From contig JAFARE010000040.1 in NCBI GenBank assembly GCA_019245575.1, positions 1 through 64,000 of the forward strand: 64,000 nt of DNA, read 5' to 3'. The notes under the pieces were generated by a model that saw only the letters and a list, made by a program, of their open reading frames with translations, was not told where the DNA came from and did no database searches. The stretch is from Candidatus Dormiibacterota bacterium (GTDB lineage Bacteria > Chloroflexota > Dormibacteria > Aeolococcales > Aeolococcaceae). This document shows positions 7,989 through 17,722 of this stretch, piece after piece (position 1 is the first letter of the stretch; every line of letters starts with the position of its first letter). The position numbers were made by a program, and so were the translations under genes.

Positions 7989-9440
7989 TCACACGCCCGC
8001 CGGCTCGCGCTCCTCGTCCGCTGTATCCGGTTCGACTGCGGCTGGCTCACCGCTCACGCTGGACGTCCACCGCGCATCGAGCTGCAGCGGCACACGCCGG
8101 CGCGAGCGAGCGCGCCGCTCCAGCAGCGGGCGGAGGTACAGCTTGGCCAGCAGCCCCGCCATCATCGTGAAGAACGTCGTGTACACCAGCAGCACGCCGC
8201 TGTCCTTGTTGACCTGGAACAGCGAGTACTGGTGCAGCGCCTTGAACGTCACGCTGAACTGCACCGCCTGGCCGCCCTTGCCAGGGAGGTTCAGCGGCAC
8301 GGTCTGCCCCAAGCTCAGCGCGATGGTGTGCCCGTCGCTGTAGTACGGCTGCATCCCGCTGGTGTCCAGCGAATTGACGTCCTGCGGCGTGCCGCTGTTC
8401 AGTCCGAGGTCGCCGACGAACAGCTGCGTCTCGATGACGGGATTGCGCGGCGTCGGGCCTCCCGGGCCGTATGCGATCTGTGAGGTGTCGATCGACCCGT
8501 CGGGGTTGAGCACGGGAATCACCGTCGCATCCGGGTACAGCGCCAGCTTGGCGCCGAGCTGCAGCGCCTGGTGAAAGCCGGGCACGGTGTACCCGAAGTC
8601 CGGCACCTTGAGCACACCGTCGCCCACGCCCTTGTCGCCGAGCCGCTGCGTGTCGTCGCTCATCAGCACCGGGCCGTCGAACACGGTCTGCCCAGCGGGG
8701 TTGCGCACCACCAGCTCCGGCGCCCAGCCGTAGTCCTGCAGGTACACATTGATGCCGTCGTAGCCGAGGAAGTCGTTCACGCGCACGTCCTTCGTCAGCA
8801 CCGGATGCCCGCCGTCGTACAGCGTCACGTTGCTCACGTAGTCGCTGGCCTCGCCGCTCGGCGCGTACGTCGCCGTGAACTTGTTGAGGTGCACTGTGAA
8901 GCCGGCGTGCTGGCCGTTGAACAGCAGCCCCTCGTTGATCTGATCGTAGGCCGCGCGTGTGTCTGTGAAGCTGCCCCCCTCGGGAACGCGCACCAGTCCC
9001 TGGTACCCCGTGGCCTTGCCCCACACCACCGCCACCAGCAGCAGCAGGAATGACGCGTGGAAGAACCACGAGCCCCATTCGCCCCAGTACTGCGGCGTGC
9101 GCGGATAGCGGCGGAACGTGCGCGCCGCCAGCGCACGGCCGCGGCGCACCACGCAGGCCACCAGCGCGATGTACAGGCTGCCCAGCAGCACGTAGAACAC
9201 GGGCGATACGAAAACGTCGGTGAGCGGAAGCCCGAGATGTCCGAAGAGGCCGGTGATGTTGGGATGGTCGGTGAGGAACTGCTGGACCTTCGCCGGGTCG
9301 GATGTGTCCTGCTGCGGCACGAACGACCCCACGGCGACGATGAGCACGACGCCGATGAGAAAGAAGATCGCCGTGCGCATCCGCGTGTACTCGCGCCAGA
9401 AGCGCCAGAGCCGCGGCCGCAATCCGGCGCGCGCGATCAT
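7989..9440 (-). CDS. resB: ResB-like cytochrome c biogenesis protein
   Basis: A 483-residue membrane protein with the ResB/Ccs1 layout: three N-terminal membrane segments (one at IFFLIGVVLIVAVGSFVPQ, one near residues 80-97, one at FFHASFLLLLVAVVWG), a large periplasm-facing domain (about 150-400) and a last membrane segment (LLVYTTFFTMMAGLLAKLYL). ResB works with ResA/CcsA to deliver haem and attach it to apocytochrome c. No ccsA (ResC) is present here, which is unusual, as they are normally adjacent. It is the last gene of the nuo operon and overlaps its neighbour by 4 nt. Its link to respiration fits that position. Confidence 0.85.
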   Translation of the reverse strand: MIARAGLRPRLWRFWREYTRMRTAIFFLIGVVLIVAVGSFVPQQDTSDPAKVQQFLTDHPNITGLFGHLGLPLTDVFVSPVFYVLLGSLYIALVACVVRRGRALAARTFRRYPRTPQYWGEWGSWFFHASFLLLLVAVVWGKATGYQGLVRVPEGGSFTDTRAAYDQINEGLLFNGQHAGFTVHLNKFTATYAPSGEASDYVSNVTLYDGGHPVLTKDVRVNDFLGYDGINVYLQDYGWAPELVVRNPAGQTVFDGPVLMSDDTQRLGDKGVGDGVLKVPDFGYTVPGFHQALQLGAKLALYPDATVIPVLNPDGSIDTSQIAYGPGGPTPRNPVIETQLFVGDLGLNSGTPQDVNSLDTSGMQPYYSDGHTIALSLGQTVPLNLPGKGGQAVQFSVTFKALHQYSLFQVNKDSGVLLVYTTFFTMMAGLLAKLYLRPLLERRARSRRRVPLQLDARWTSSVSGEPAAVEPDTADEEREPAGV

Positions 9441-10087
9441 GTGCCGGGCTGGAGCAGCCCCTGGGGATCGAACGCCGCCGCGACGAGCGCGTGCGCAGCT
9501 TCCGGCGCCGGCCCGGGCGGCGGCGACACCGGCGTGCGCGCGCTCTCCGGCTCGAGGCGGAACGTGACCGCCGTGATCAGCGCAAGCCGCCCCATGCTGC
9601 CGAGCAGCAGCGCCGGCAGGTCATACCCGACGACGTCCTTGAGCACACCGCCGCCGAAGCGCACCTGCTCGCCGCCGGGCAGCACGGCCTCGACGCCGCA
9701 CAGCGCGCGGCGGGGCACCTCGCCGCGCGCGATCAGCGAGCCCACATGCTGTGCCCGCGCGGTGCCCAGCCCGACGACGGCGAGCCGAGCCTGCTGCGCG
9801 GCGCGCCGCACCTCGTCGACGGTCGCCCCGGCCTCGGCCCGGAGCGTCAGTTGCGCCGGCGCGGCCGACACCGCCTTCATGCGCTTGAGGCTGAGCACCA
9901 CACCGCCGTCCGCCTTCTCGCCCGCGTCGGCGCCACTGCTCACGCGGATGCGCGTTCCCGTCTCGTCGCACACGCGCACGGCGGCGGCAAGTCCGTCGAC
10001 GGTCGCGGGGATGACGACGTCGCCGCTCGACGCCACGGCGCCGCGTCCCGCCGCCTCGTTCAACCGCGCGCGCAGCGTGCTGTCCAT
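9437..10087 (-). CDS. GlcE-like FAD-binding protein (truncated glycolate-oxidase type)
   Basis: A 216-residue PCMH-type FAD-binding domain. Visible motifs include VVIPATVDGLAAAVRVCDE, GLGTARAQHVGSLIARGEVPRRA, and GGGVLKDVVGYDLPALLLGS, the classic FAD-contacting segment of GlcD/GlcE. It ends AAFDPQGLLQPGT, the common tail of GlcE-type proteins (DPxGxLNPG). GlcE is ~350 aa in E. coli, so the middle substrate-cap region is missing. Starts at ATG 10087, 4 nt after the nuoN stop; its own stop overlaps the resB start by 4 nt. No GlcD/GlcF partners are in the window, so the reaction is unknown. Confidence 0.75.
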   Translation of the reverse strand: MDSTLRARLNEAAGRGAVASSGDVVIPATVDGLAAAVRVCDETGTRIRVSSGADAGEKADGGVVLSLKRMKAVSAAPAQLTLRAEAGATVDEVRRAAQQARLAVVGLGTARAQHVGSLIARGEVPRRALCGVEAVLPGGEQVRFGGGVLKDVVGYDLPALLLGSMGRLALITAVTFRLEPESARTPVSPPPGPAPEAAHALVAAAFDPQGLLQPGT

Positions 10088-10091
10088 CAGC

Positions 10092-11624
10092 TCACCCTGA
10101 GCTGCTCGCAATGGCGGGCAGGAGACCGCTCTGCGCAGCCGAGGCCGCGTTGTACAGGAGGAACACGAAGATGCCGAGCACGAGCGTGCCGGCGGTGGTG
10201 GCGGCGAGCACGATGCCCGCGGACAGCGAGGTGCGCGACCACGCGTACTCGCGCTCGTCCTCCGCCGGGCGCTGGTACATCAACAGCGCAACGCGCAGGT
10301 AGTAGAAGACGGACACGGCGCTGGTGACGATGCCCCAGATGGCCAGCGGAGTGAGGCCCGTCTTGATCGCCGCGGCGAACACGAAGAACTTGCCGAAGAA
10401 CCCCGCGGTGGGCGGGAAGCCGCCCAGGGACAGCAGGAACAGCCCCATCGCCGCGGCCACGTAGGGGCGGCGGAATGCCAGCCCGCGCAGCCCGCTGTAG
10501 CTGTCCAGGTCCTCGCCGCGGCCCGCCATCACGGTGATGACGGCGAAGGCGCCGATGTTCGTCACAGCGTAGGCGGCCAGGTAGTAGAGGACGCCGATCG
10601 TCCCCAATGCCACGCGCGGGTCGACGGCGACGCCGATGAGGATGTAGCCGGCCTGCGCGATGCCGGAATAGGCGAGCATGCGTTTCAGGCTCGTCTGGGT
10701 GAGCGCGGCGATGTTGCCCACCAGCATCGACAGGATCGCCACCAGCGACACGATCACCTGCCAGTGCGTGTACACGTAGGGGAACGTGTAGGTGAACACA
10801 CGCACCAACGCCGCGAAGGCCGCGACCTTGGTGGTCACGCTCATGAACGTCGTCACCGACGTGGGCGCGCCCTGGTACACATCGGGCGTCCACGTGTGAA
10901 ACGGCACCGCGCTCACCTTGAACGCAAAGCCGATGAACACGAGGATCACGCCCACCAGCACGAGCGGATCGACGCTCGACGTCTGCGCCGCGCGCAGCGC
11001 CAGCCCGATCTGCGCCAGCTGCGTGTGCCCGGTCTCGCCATACACCAGCGCCATGCCGTAGAGCAGGAAGCCCGAGGCGAAGCCGCCCAGCAGCAGATAT
11101 TTCAGGGCCGCCTCCTGGGAGCGCTCGTCGCCCCGGGAGAACCCGCTCAGCACATACAGCGAGATGGACAGCAGCTCGATGCCCAGGAAGATGACCATCA
11201 GGTTCATCGCCCCGGCCAGGATCATCATCCCGGTCGTCGAAGCCAGAATCAGCGCGTAGTACTCGCCGTGGTGGATGCCGCGCCGGTTGAGGTACTGCGG
11301 GCTGATGATCACCACCAGCGCGGAGCTGACCAGCAGGATCGCGTTGACGAACATGCTGTAGCGGTCGTATGCGAATGCGCCGAAGTACAGCGTGCGCCCC
11401 GAGCCCGAGTCGAACCAGCCCCACATCGAGGCGCCGAACGCCGCCGCGAGCGAGATGAACGCCACCACCGCGAGCCAGGACCGGCGTGTCGACGGCAGGA
11501 ACGCATCCAGCGCCATGAGCAGGACGAACGCGGCGCCGAGGATCAGCTCCGGCAGCAGGCCGAGCAGGTCGCGCCCGGTGGGCGTGACCAGGGCGGGAAT
11601 CGTGGCGGCCTGCGCGAGCATCAC
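10092..11624 (-). CDS. nuoN: NADH-quinone oxidoreductase subunit N
   Basis: 510-residue antiporter-like membrane subunit of complex I, carrying one of the proton channels of the membrane arm. Family landmarks include FLGIELLSISLYVL, the conserved KYLLLGGFASG and FKVSAVPFHTWTPDVYQGAP, with the functional Glu in the first and Lys in the second and third. GTG 11624 overlaps the nuoM stop by 4 nt; ATG 11621 is the alternative. Last of the fourteen nuo genes, in the usual A-to-N order. Confidence 0.97.
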   Translation of the reverse strand: MMLAQAATIPALVTPTGRDLLGLLPELILGAAFVLLMALDAFLPSTRRSWLAVVAFISLAAAFGASMWGWFDSGSGRTLYFGAFAYDRYSMFVNAILLVSSALVVIISPQYLNRRGIHHGEYYALILASTTGMMILAGAMNLMVIFLGIELLSISLYVLSGFSRGDERSQEAALKYLLLGGFASGFLLYGMALVYGETGHTQLAQIGLALRAAQTSSVDPLVLVGVILVFIGFAFKVSAVPFHTWTPDVYQGAPTSVTTFMSVTTKVAAFAALVRVFTYTFPYVYTHWQVIVSLVAILSMLVGNIAALTQTSLKRMLAYSGIAQAGYILIGVAVDPRVALGTIGVLYYLAAYAVTNIGAFAVITVMAGRGEDLDSYSGLRGLAFRRPYVAAAMGLFLLSLGGFPPTAGFFGKFFVFAAAIKTGLTPLAIWGIVTSAVSVFYYLRVALLMYQRPAEDEREYAWSRTSLSAGIVLAATTAGTLVLGIFVFLLYNAASAAQSGLLPAIASSSG

Positions 11625-13216
11625 TGGGGCGCCTGCGGCGTGCCCGCCGACGGAGCCGATGACGACGGGTTCGGATTCGCGCCGGTGGCGATGCTCACGT
11701 ACTGCGCAACCGATGGGTTGGCAAGGTCGCCCACCGGCCGCGGATAGACACCGAGGAACACCATGAGCGCCACAAGCGGCGACAGCAGCAGCGCCTCGCC
11801 GAGGCGGATGTCACGCACGCGCTCCAGCACCGGCTTGATCGGATCGTGCATCAGCCCCTGGTGCAGACGGAGCATGTACCAGCACGCCAGGATCACTCCC
11901 CCACCGGCCAGCACCGCGTAGATCCAGTTGAGCTGGAACGCCCCCAGCATGATCGTGAACTCGCCCACGAAGCTGTTCATCCCGGGCATGCCCAGGCCCG
12001 CCAGCGTGGCCACGAGAAACAGGAAGTAGAGCCAGGGCATTCGCTTCTCCAGGCCGGAGAGCTCGTGCAGCTCGCGCGTGCCGGTGCGCGCCTCGATCAT
12101 GCCGACGATGAGGAACAGCGCGGCGATGATGATGCCGTGGTTGATGATCTGGATGATCGCGCCGTTGACGCCGTTCTGCGTCAGGGAGAAGATGCCCAGC
12201 GCGATGAAGCCCAGGTGGCTGATGCTCGCGTACGCGACGATGCGCTTGATGTCGCGTTCACTCAGGGCCATCAGCGCGCCGTAGATGATGCTGAGCACCG
12301 CCAGCGCCGCGAGCACCCACTTGAAGTAGCCGATCGGCTGCGGGAACAGCGTCAGGCCGTAGCGGATGAATCCGTACGCGCCAAGCTTGCTGACGATGCC
12401 GGCGAAGAACACGAGCACGAACGGCGGGCTCGATTCATACAGACCGGGCAGCCACGTGTGGAAAGGGACGATCGGGATCTTGATCGCGAACGCCAGCGCG
12501 AAGCCGATGAACACAAGCTGCTGCGGCGTGAACGTCGAGATCTTGACGCCCGGGATCACTAGCGCCGCCTGCGAGGCGGAGGGGTGGTTGATCAGAAACG
12601 CGAGGTCGAACGACGAGGTCTCGCCGGTGCCGAGATGGGCGTTGAAGTACAGCCAGATGATGGATGCGAGCATCAGCAGGCTGCCGGCGACGGTGTAGAT
12701 CACGAACTTCAGCGTGTTGCGGCCGCGGTTCTCATCCCCGAAGTTGCTCAGCAGGAAGTACAGCGGGATCAGCATCCCCTCCCAGAAGAGATAGAAGAGG
12801 AGCAGGTCGGCGGACAGCAGCACGCCGCCGGTGGCGGCCTCGGTGAGCAGCAGGAGCGTCGCGTAGAAACGCAGGCGATCCGTAGCCCTGCGCGACACGG
12901 CGAGCGCACCGAGCAGGAACACGCCCGCGTTGAGCGCGAGGAGCCACCCGGAGAGGCCGTCGAGACCCAGGTGGTAGCTGGCCCCGATGGCCGGGATCCA
13001 GTCGTGGCGCTCCTGGTAGTGCAGGCTCAGCGGACCGCCGCCGGCGGGTGAGCCGGCCATGTTGTAGAGCAGCGCAAACACGATCACCGCGACCGTCGCG
13101 GTGGCGCCGACCATCAGCGCCTTGATCAGCGCCGTCTGGCTGCGCGGTACCAGCTGCAGCAGGATCGCCATCCCGACGGGGATGACGATGACGAGCGTCA
13201 GCCAGGGCACGTTCAT
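11621..13216 (-). CDS. nuoM: NADH-quinone oxidoreductase subunit M
   Basis: 531-residue proton-pumping subunit of complex I, with LFYLFWEGMLIPLYFLL (key Glu), KIPIVPFHTWLPGLYESSPP (key Lys and His-Thr-Trp-Leu-Pro), and SISHLGFIALGIFSL. The ATG start overlaps the nuoL stop by 4 nt (ATGA), implying translational coupling. About 14 membrane segments are expected; the last ~25 residues are a Ser/Pro/Ala-rich tail. Confidence 0.97.
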   Translation of the reverse strand: MNVPWLTLVIVIPVGMAILLQLVPRSQTALIKALMVGATATVAVIVFALLYNMAGSPAGGGPLSLHYQERHDWIPAIGASYHLGLDGLSGWLLALNAGVFLLGALAVSRRATDRLRFYATLLLLTEAATGGVLLSADLLLFYLFWEGMLIPLYFLLSNFGDENRGRNTLKFVIYTVAGSLLMLASIIWLYFNAHLGTGETSSFDLAFLINHPSASQAALVIPGVKISTFTPQQLVFIGFALAFAIKIPIVPFHTWLPGLYESSPPFVLVFFAGIVSKLGAYGFIRYGLTLFPQPIGYFKWVLAALAVLSIIYGALMALSERDIKRIVAYASISHLGFIALGIFSLTQNGVNGAIIQIINHGIIIAALFLIVGMIEARTGTRELHELSGLEKRMPWLYFLFLVATLAGLGMPGMNSFVGEFTIMLGAFQLNWIYAVLAGGGVILACWYMLRLHQGLMHDPIKPVLERVRDIRLGEALLLSPLVALMVFLGVYPRPVGDLANPSVAQYVSIATGANPNPSSSAPSAGTPQAPQ

Positions 13217-15162
13217 CGCGACAGGAACACCGCGGTGACCACCACGAGGACCACGGCGCCGACCGTGAAGGCGGCCGCGTAGTCGCGGATGAAGCCGGTC
13301 TGGTACGCGCGCAGGTCGACGCTGAAGCCGCGCAGCAGGTCGGTCAGCCCCGCAATCCAGCCGTCGAAGACGTCCGGCTCGACCACCCGGCGCGCTGTGC
13401 GTGCGGCAGCGCGCACCGGACGCACGAATGCGGCGTCGTACAGCTCATCGAAGTAGAACTTGTTGTAGGAGAGGAGCGGCAGCGCGCGAGGCAGGCGCGC
13501 CGCCACCGCTGCCGGGTCGGGCTCGCGGTGCAGCCACATGCGCTGCGCCGCGCCCACGCCCAGAAGGCTCGCCAGCGTGCCGATCACCAGTGCGACGATC
13601 GCGATCCAGAGCGCGGGCTCGCTGGCCAGCCCGGCCGGCGTCCCCGCGAACACCGGGCTCAGGAAGTCGCTGAACACGCGCACGGCGTTGGGCACCGGCC
13701 ACTGCAGCGGCCACGCGACGATCAGGCTGAGCACTCCCAGGATGACCACGGGAACGAGCAGCACGTTGCGCGCTTCCTTGGCCGCGTAGACACGCGCGGT
13801 CTGCGGCTCGCCGTGGAATACCGTGGCCCAGAGCCGGAACGCGTACAGACCGGTGAGCACGTTGACGCCCACGCCGACCATGTAGAGCAGCCACGGCGCG
13901 GGGCCGGGACCGGCCACGGTGCCGAAGCCGAGCAGGTTCTCCTTGCTGAACCAGCCAGCCCACAGCGGGATGCCGGCGAGCGCGAGCGACCCGGAGAGGA
14001 ATGCCCAGTGGGTCCAGCGCATGCGCGCCGCCATGCCGCCCATGAGCCGGATGTCCTGCTCGTCGTGCAGAGAGTGGATGACGTTGCCCGCCGCCATGAA
14101 GAGCAGCGCCTTGAACACCGCGTGCGTGGCGAAGTGGAACATGCCGGCCGAGTACGCGCCGATGCCGACCGCGTAGATCATCAGGCCGATCTGCGACATG
14201 GTCGAGTACGCGATCACGCGCTTGATGTCGATCTGGGAGAGGGCGATGATGCCGGCCATCAGCGCGGTGCCCATCCCGACGCAGGCCACCATGCCGCCGG
14301 CGATGGGCGCCAGGTTGAACAGCGGGTGGAAGCGCGCGATCAGGTAGACGCCGGCGGTGACCATGGTGGCCGCGTGGATCAGGGCCGACACCGGCGTGGG
14401 GCCCTCCATGGCGTCGGGCAGCCACGTGTGCAGAGGGAACTGGGCGCTCTTGGCGAAGGCGCCGATCGCCAGCAGCGCGCAGATGCCGTTGACCAGGATG
14501 CCGCCCGAGGGAAACGCGGCTGTGCGCGCGAAGATGTTGGGCAGGCTCAGCGTGTGCGCGTTGAGGAAGATGAGAAACGCGGCGATCACCAGCGCCACGT
14601 CACCGATCACCTGCGTGATGAATGCCTTGCGCGCGGCGAGCACGGCGCTGGCTCTCTCGTACCAGAAGCCGATGAGCAGGTAGCTGCTCAATGCCACCAG
14701 CGCCCAGCCGACGATGAGGATGATCAGGTCGGCGGCCAGCACCAGCGTGAGCATCGAGAAGATGAAGAAGTTCATGTAGGCGAAGAAGCGCGCCACGCCC
14801 GGGTCGTGCTCCATGTAGCCCACGCTGTAGACGTGGATCAGGAAGCCCACGCCGGTGATGACCATCACCATGAGCGCGCTCAAGGGGTCGAGCGTGAAGT
14901 CCATCCCGATCGAGAGGTTGCCGCTGCCCAGGTTGAGCCACTGCCAGAGCCGCACCGACACCGCGCTGTGGCCCGCCGGCGCCGCGATGACGTTGCCCAG
15001 GATCACGCAGGCCACGACGAAGGCGGCGCCGATCGACAGGGTGCCGGCGAGGTTGACGAAGCCGCGGCCCAGGCGCGGGCCGAGCACCGCGTTGAGCGCA
15101 GCCCCCGCCAGCGGGAACAGCAGGATGAGGATGACCAGCGCCGACGCGGTGTCGACGCTCAT
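13213..15162 (-). CDS. nuoL: NADH-quinone oxidoreductase subunit L
   Basis: 649-residue distal proton-pumping subunit. It shows the NuoL pattern [39 protein letters not shown] and [14 protein letters not shown]. The C-terminal lateral helix and final membrane anchor ([19 protein letters not shown]) are complete. ATG 15162 overlaps nuoK by 4 nt. Confidence 0.97.
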   Translation of the reverse strand: MSVDTASALVILILLFPLAGAALNAVLGPRLGRGFVNLAGTLSIGAAFVVACVILGNVIAAPAGHSAVSVRLWQWLNLGSGNLSIGMDFTLDPLSALMVMVITGVGFLIHVYSVGYMEHDPGVARFFAYMNFFIFSMLTLVLAADLIILIVGWALVALSSYLLIGFWYERASAVLAARKAFITQVIGDVALVIAAFLIFLNAHTLSLPNIFARTAAFPSGGILVNGICALLAIGAFAKSAQFPLHTWLPDAMEGPTPVSALIHAATMVTAGVYLIARFHPLFNLAPIAGGMVACVGMGTALMAGIIALSQIDIKRVIAYSTMSQIGLMIYAVGIGAYSAGMFHFATHAVFKALLFMAAGNVIHSLHDEQDIRLMGGMAARMRWTHWAFLSGSLALAGIPLWAGWFSKENLLGFGTVAGPGPAPWLLYMVGVGVNVLTGLYAFRLWATVFHGEPQTARVYAAKEARNVLLVPVVILGVLSLIVAWPLQWPVPNAVRVFSDFLSPVFAGTPAGLASEPALWIAIVALVIGTLASLLGVGAAQRMWLHREPDPAAVAARLPRALPLLSYNKFYFDELYDAAFVRPVRAAARTARRVVEPDVFDGWIAGLTDLLRGFSVDLRAYQTGFIRDYAAAFTVGAVVLVVVTAVFLSR

Positions 15163-15470
15163 TCGCTCATCTCACTGATGTCATCGACATCGAGCTCGCG
15201 GCCCAGGCGGAAGATCTGCGTGATCAGCGCGAGGCCCACGACAACCTCCGCCGCGGCGACGATGATGACCATGAAGGCGAAGATCTGGCCCTCGACGCTG
15301 TTGAGGAAGCGGCCGTAGGCGATCAGCGCGACGTTGCCCGCGTTGAGCATGAGCTCGATGCACATGAAGACCACCAGCGGGTTCCGCCGGATCAGCACGC
15401 CGGTGGCGCCCACGGTGAACAGGAACGCTGAGAGCCCCAGCATGTACGGGAACAGGCCGGTGCTGATCAC
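15159..15470 (-). CDS. nuoK: NADH-quinone oxidoreductase subunit K
   Basis: 103-residue, three-helix membrane subunit. Conserved intramembrane Glu residues are visible in [18 protein letters not shown] and [21 protein letters not shown] 15470 overlaps the nuoJ stop (GTGA), matching the coupling seen throughout the operon; longer reading frames to the left would run into nuoJ. The acidic tail ([12 protein letters not shown]) is a few residues longer than usual. Confidence 0.96.
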   Translation of the reverse strand: MISTGLFPYMLGLSAFLFTVGATGVLIRRNPLVVFMCIELMLNAGNVALIAYGRFLNSVEGQIFAFMVIIVAAAEVVVGLALITQIFRLGRELDVDDISEMSE

Positions 15471-16045
15471 CGCTCCACTCCGCGCCGCGTCAGGTAGACG
15501 GCGCCGATCACCGCCACCAGCAGGAGCAGCGACGTGATCTCGAAGGGCAGCAGGAAGGTGGTGAACAGCTGGCCCGCCACGGTCTGCACGTTGCCCGCGG
15601 CATTGGTCGCGTCCACGGGGTAGGAGAACGTGCGGTACGGGTCGCACGGCCCGGCGTTGAGGCTGGTGCACGACCCGAGCAGCTGCGTGGCCCGGAAGCC
15701 CTTGGAGTTGTACGTCACGCCGTTGCCGGCGGCGACGAACACGAGGATCGTGACCGCGGCGACGGCGATCAGCCCCACCACGGCACGCCAATCCCGGCCG
15801 GGACGGTCCTCGGCGTCAGGGCTGAGCAGCGCGATGATGAAGACGAAGAGCACCATCACCGCGCCTGCGTAGATGATGATCTGCACCGCGAAGAGAAACT
15901 GCGCATTGAGCAGCAGGAAGAGCACCGAGATCATCGCGATCGTCACCACCAGCGACAGCGCGGAGTAGATGGTCTGGCGGGAGAGCACGACGCCCAGGCT
16001 GCTGATGGCAGCCAGCGCCATGGCCACCACGACGAGCACGTTCAT
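15467..16045 (-). CDS. nuoJ: NADH-quinone oxidoreductase subunit J
   Basis: 192-residue membrane subunit with [39 protein letters not shown] (the π-bulge helix TM3 typical of NuoJ) and [11 protein letters not shown] at the end. ATG 16045 overlaps the nuoI stop (ATGA). The loop between residues ~110 and 150 ([17 protein letters not shown]) is longer than in E. coli and carries two Cys that might form a disulfide on the outer face; that last point is inference. Confidence 0.95.
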   Translation of the reverse strand: MNVLVVVAMALAAISSLGVVLSRQTIYSALSLVVTIAMISVLFLLLNAQFLFAVQIIIYAGAVMVLFVFIIALLSPDAEDRPGRDWRAVVGLIAVAAVTILVFVAAGNGVTYNSKGFRATQLLGSCTSLNAGPCDPYRTFSYPVDATNAAGNVQTVAGQLFTTFLLPFEITSLLLLVAVIGAVYLTRRGVER

Positions 16046-16677
16046 GCGTTGTCTCTGGTGGTTCCCGGTTCGGTGACGGTGGGCACGTCGGCAGGGATGC
16101 CGAGGTCGCCCGCATGCGGTCCCTGCCCGCTCTGACGGCGCGCGTCCACCAGGTCCCACGCCAGCCGCGGGCTCACGCCGGGGTCGATCTCCTCGCGTCC
16201 CGTCTGGTCGGCGCCTGCGCCACGCGGGCTCGGCGGCCTTCGGGACTGCGCGAAGTGGGGCCACGACTCGAGCAGCTCCGCCTTGGTGACCACGGTGTGC
16301 TCGCGGCGATAGTCGGCGAGCTCGTACTGCGGGCCGAGTGTGATCGCCTCCGTGGGGCACGCCTCGGCGCAGTATCCGCAGTAGATGCAGCGCATGAGGT
16401 TGATCTCGTACCTGATCGCGTAGCGCTCACCCGGCGACACCGGGTTCGCGGGGTCGTTCTCCGCGGCCTCTACGTAGATGCAGCCCACGGGACAGTTCGC
16501 CGCGCAGAGCTCGCAGCCGATGCACCGCTCCAGCCCGTTGTCGTAGCGGTGCAGGATGTGGCGGCCGCGATGGCGCACCGGCACGGGCTTCTGCTCCTCC
16601 GGGTACTGCACCGTGAGCGGGCGCGAGAGCATCTGCTTCAGTGTGAAGGCCATGCCCTGCACGATCTCCTTGATCAC
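16042..16677 (-). CDS. nuoI: NADH-quinone oxidoreductase subunit I (two 4Fe-4S clusters N6a/N6b)
   Basis: 211 residues with two complete ferredoxin motifs, CIGCELCAANCPVGC and CIYCGYCAEACP, followed by TEAITLGPQYELADY. These clusters pass electrons toward NuoB. The tail beyond residue ~165 is poorly conserved, Arg/Pro/Gly-rich and probably disordered. Separated from nuoH by 13 nt and coupled to nuoJ by 4-nt overlap. Confidence 0.97.
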   Translation of the reverse strand: MIKEIVQGMAFTLKQMLSRPLTVQYPEEQKPVPVRHRGRHILHRYDNGLERCIGCELCAANCPVGCIYVEAAENDPANPVSPGERYAIRYEINLMRCIYCGYCAEACPTEAITLGPQYELADYRREHTVVTKAELLESWPHFAQSRRPPSPRGAGADQTGREEIDPGVSPRLAWDLVDARRQSGQGPHAGDLGIPADVPTVTEPGTTRDNA

Positions 16678-16690
16678 CGCGCGCCCTCGC

Positions 16691-17722
16691 TCATGCGCGC
16701 ACCGCGACGATCGCGCCCGTGATCACGATGTTCAGCAGGCCGAGCGGCAGCAGCACCTTCCATCCAAAGTTCATGAGCCGGTCGTAGCGCAGACGGGGCA
16801 GCGTCCAGCGCACCCACATCATGATGAAGAGCAGCGCGATGACCTTGCCCAGGAACCAGAACGGGCCGGGAATCCAGTCAAAGGGATGGAACGGCAGCAG
16901 GGGCAGCCACCCGCCCAGGAACAGCGCGGTGGCGATCGAGCAGACGGTGACCATGTTCACGTACTCGCCGAGGAAGTAGAGGCCGAAGCGCATCGACGAG
17001 TACTCGGTGTGGTACCCGCCCACCAGCTCCGTTTCCGCCTCCGGCAGGTCGAACGGCAGGCGGTTGGTCTCGGCGAACGCGCCGATGAAATAGAGAATGA
17101 AGGCCAGCGGCTGCAGCACGATGAACCACAGGTGCTGCTGCGAACCCACGATCTGCTCGAGGTCGAGCGACCCCGCCAGGATGACGGCGCCGATCAGCGC
17201 GAATGCGACCGCCATCTCATAGGAGATGAGCTGCGCTGAGGAGCGCAGCCCGCCGAGCAGGGAGTACTTGCTGTTCGCCGACCACCCACCGAGGAACAGC
17301 GAGTACACGCCCAGCGAGGTGACGCCGAGGATGACGAGCAGCCCGACGTTGGCGTGCGTGATGTCCCAGTGGAACTGATAGCCGAACCAGCTGTTTGTGC
17401 CGAGCGGGATGAACGCGTACGCCAGCATCGCGGCCGCGCCGGCGAGGCTCGGTCCGACGAAGAACAGGATGCGGTCGCGGTTGGAAGGGCCGGCGTTCTC
17501 CTTGAAGAACAGCTTGATGCCGTCCGCCGCGGGCTGCAGCAGACCGAACGGTCCGACGCGGTTCGGCCCGTAGCGCAGCTGGATGCGCGCCGACACCTTG
17601 CGCTCGGCCAGCGTCAGGTACGCGAACGCGGTGGCGAGGAACAGCACGAGGAACGCTGACTTGAGGACGAGGACCCACCAGAAGTCCCCGCCCACAAGCG
17701 CGGTCCAGAAGCTCGCGATCAC
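16691..17722 (-). CDS. nuoH: NADH-quinone oxidoreductase subunit H
   Basis: 343-residue quinone-site membrane subunit. Landmarks: ERKVSARIQLRYGPNRVGP, GLLQPAADGIKLFFKE, ALIGAVILAGSLDLEQIVGSQ, and ETNRLPFDLPEAETELVGGY. The GTG start at 17722 overlaps the nuoG stop (GTGA). A longer in-frame extension to 18010 exists but lies within nuoG and is not part of the gene. Confidence 0.96.
   Translation of the reverse strand: MIASFWTALVGGDFWWVLVLKSAFLVLFLATAFAYLTLAERKVSARIQLRYGPNRVGPFGLLQPAADGIKLFFKENAGPSNRDRILFFVGPSLAGAAAMLAYAFIPLGTNSWFGYQFHWDITHANVGLLVILGVTSLGVYSLFLGGWSANSKYSLLGGLRSSAQLISYEMAVAFALIGAVILAGSLDLEQIVGSQQHLWFIVLQPLAFILYFIGAFAETNRLPFDLPEAETELVGGYHTEYSSMRFGLYFLGEYVNMVTVCSIATALFLGGWLPLLPFHPFDWIPGPFWFLGKVIALLFIMMWVRWTLPRLRYDRLMNFGWKVLLPLGLLNIVITGAIVAVRA

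Noticed and set aside
13528-15318. A 596-codon plus-strand frame opposite nuoL
   Set aside because: Shadow of nuoL and nuoK; composition is His/Arg/Glu-rich and there is no ribosome-binding site.
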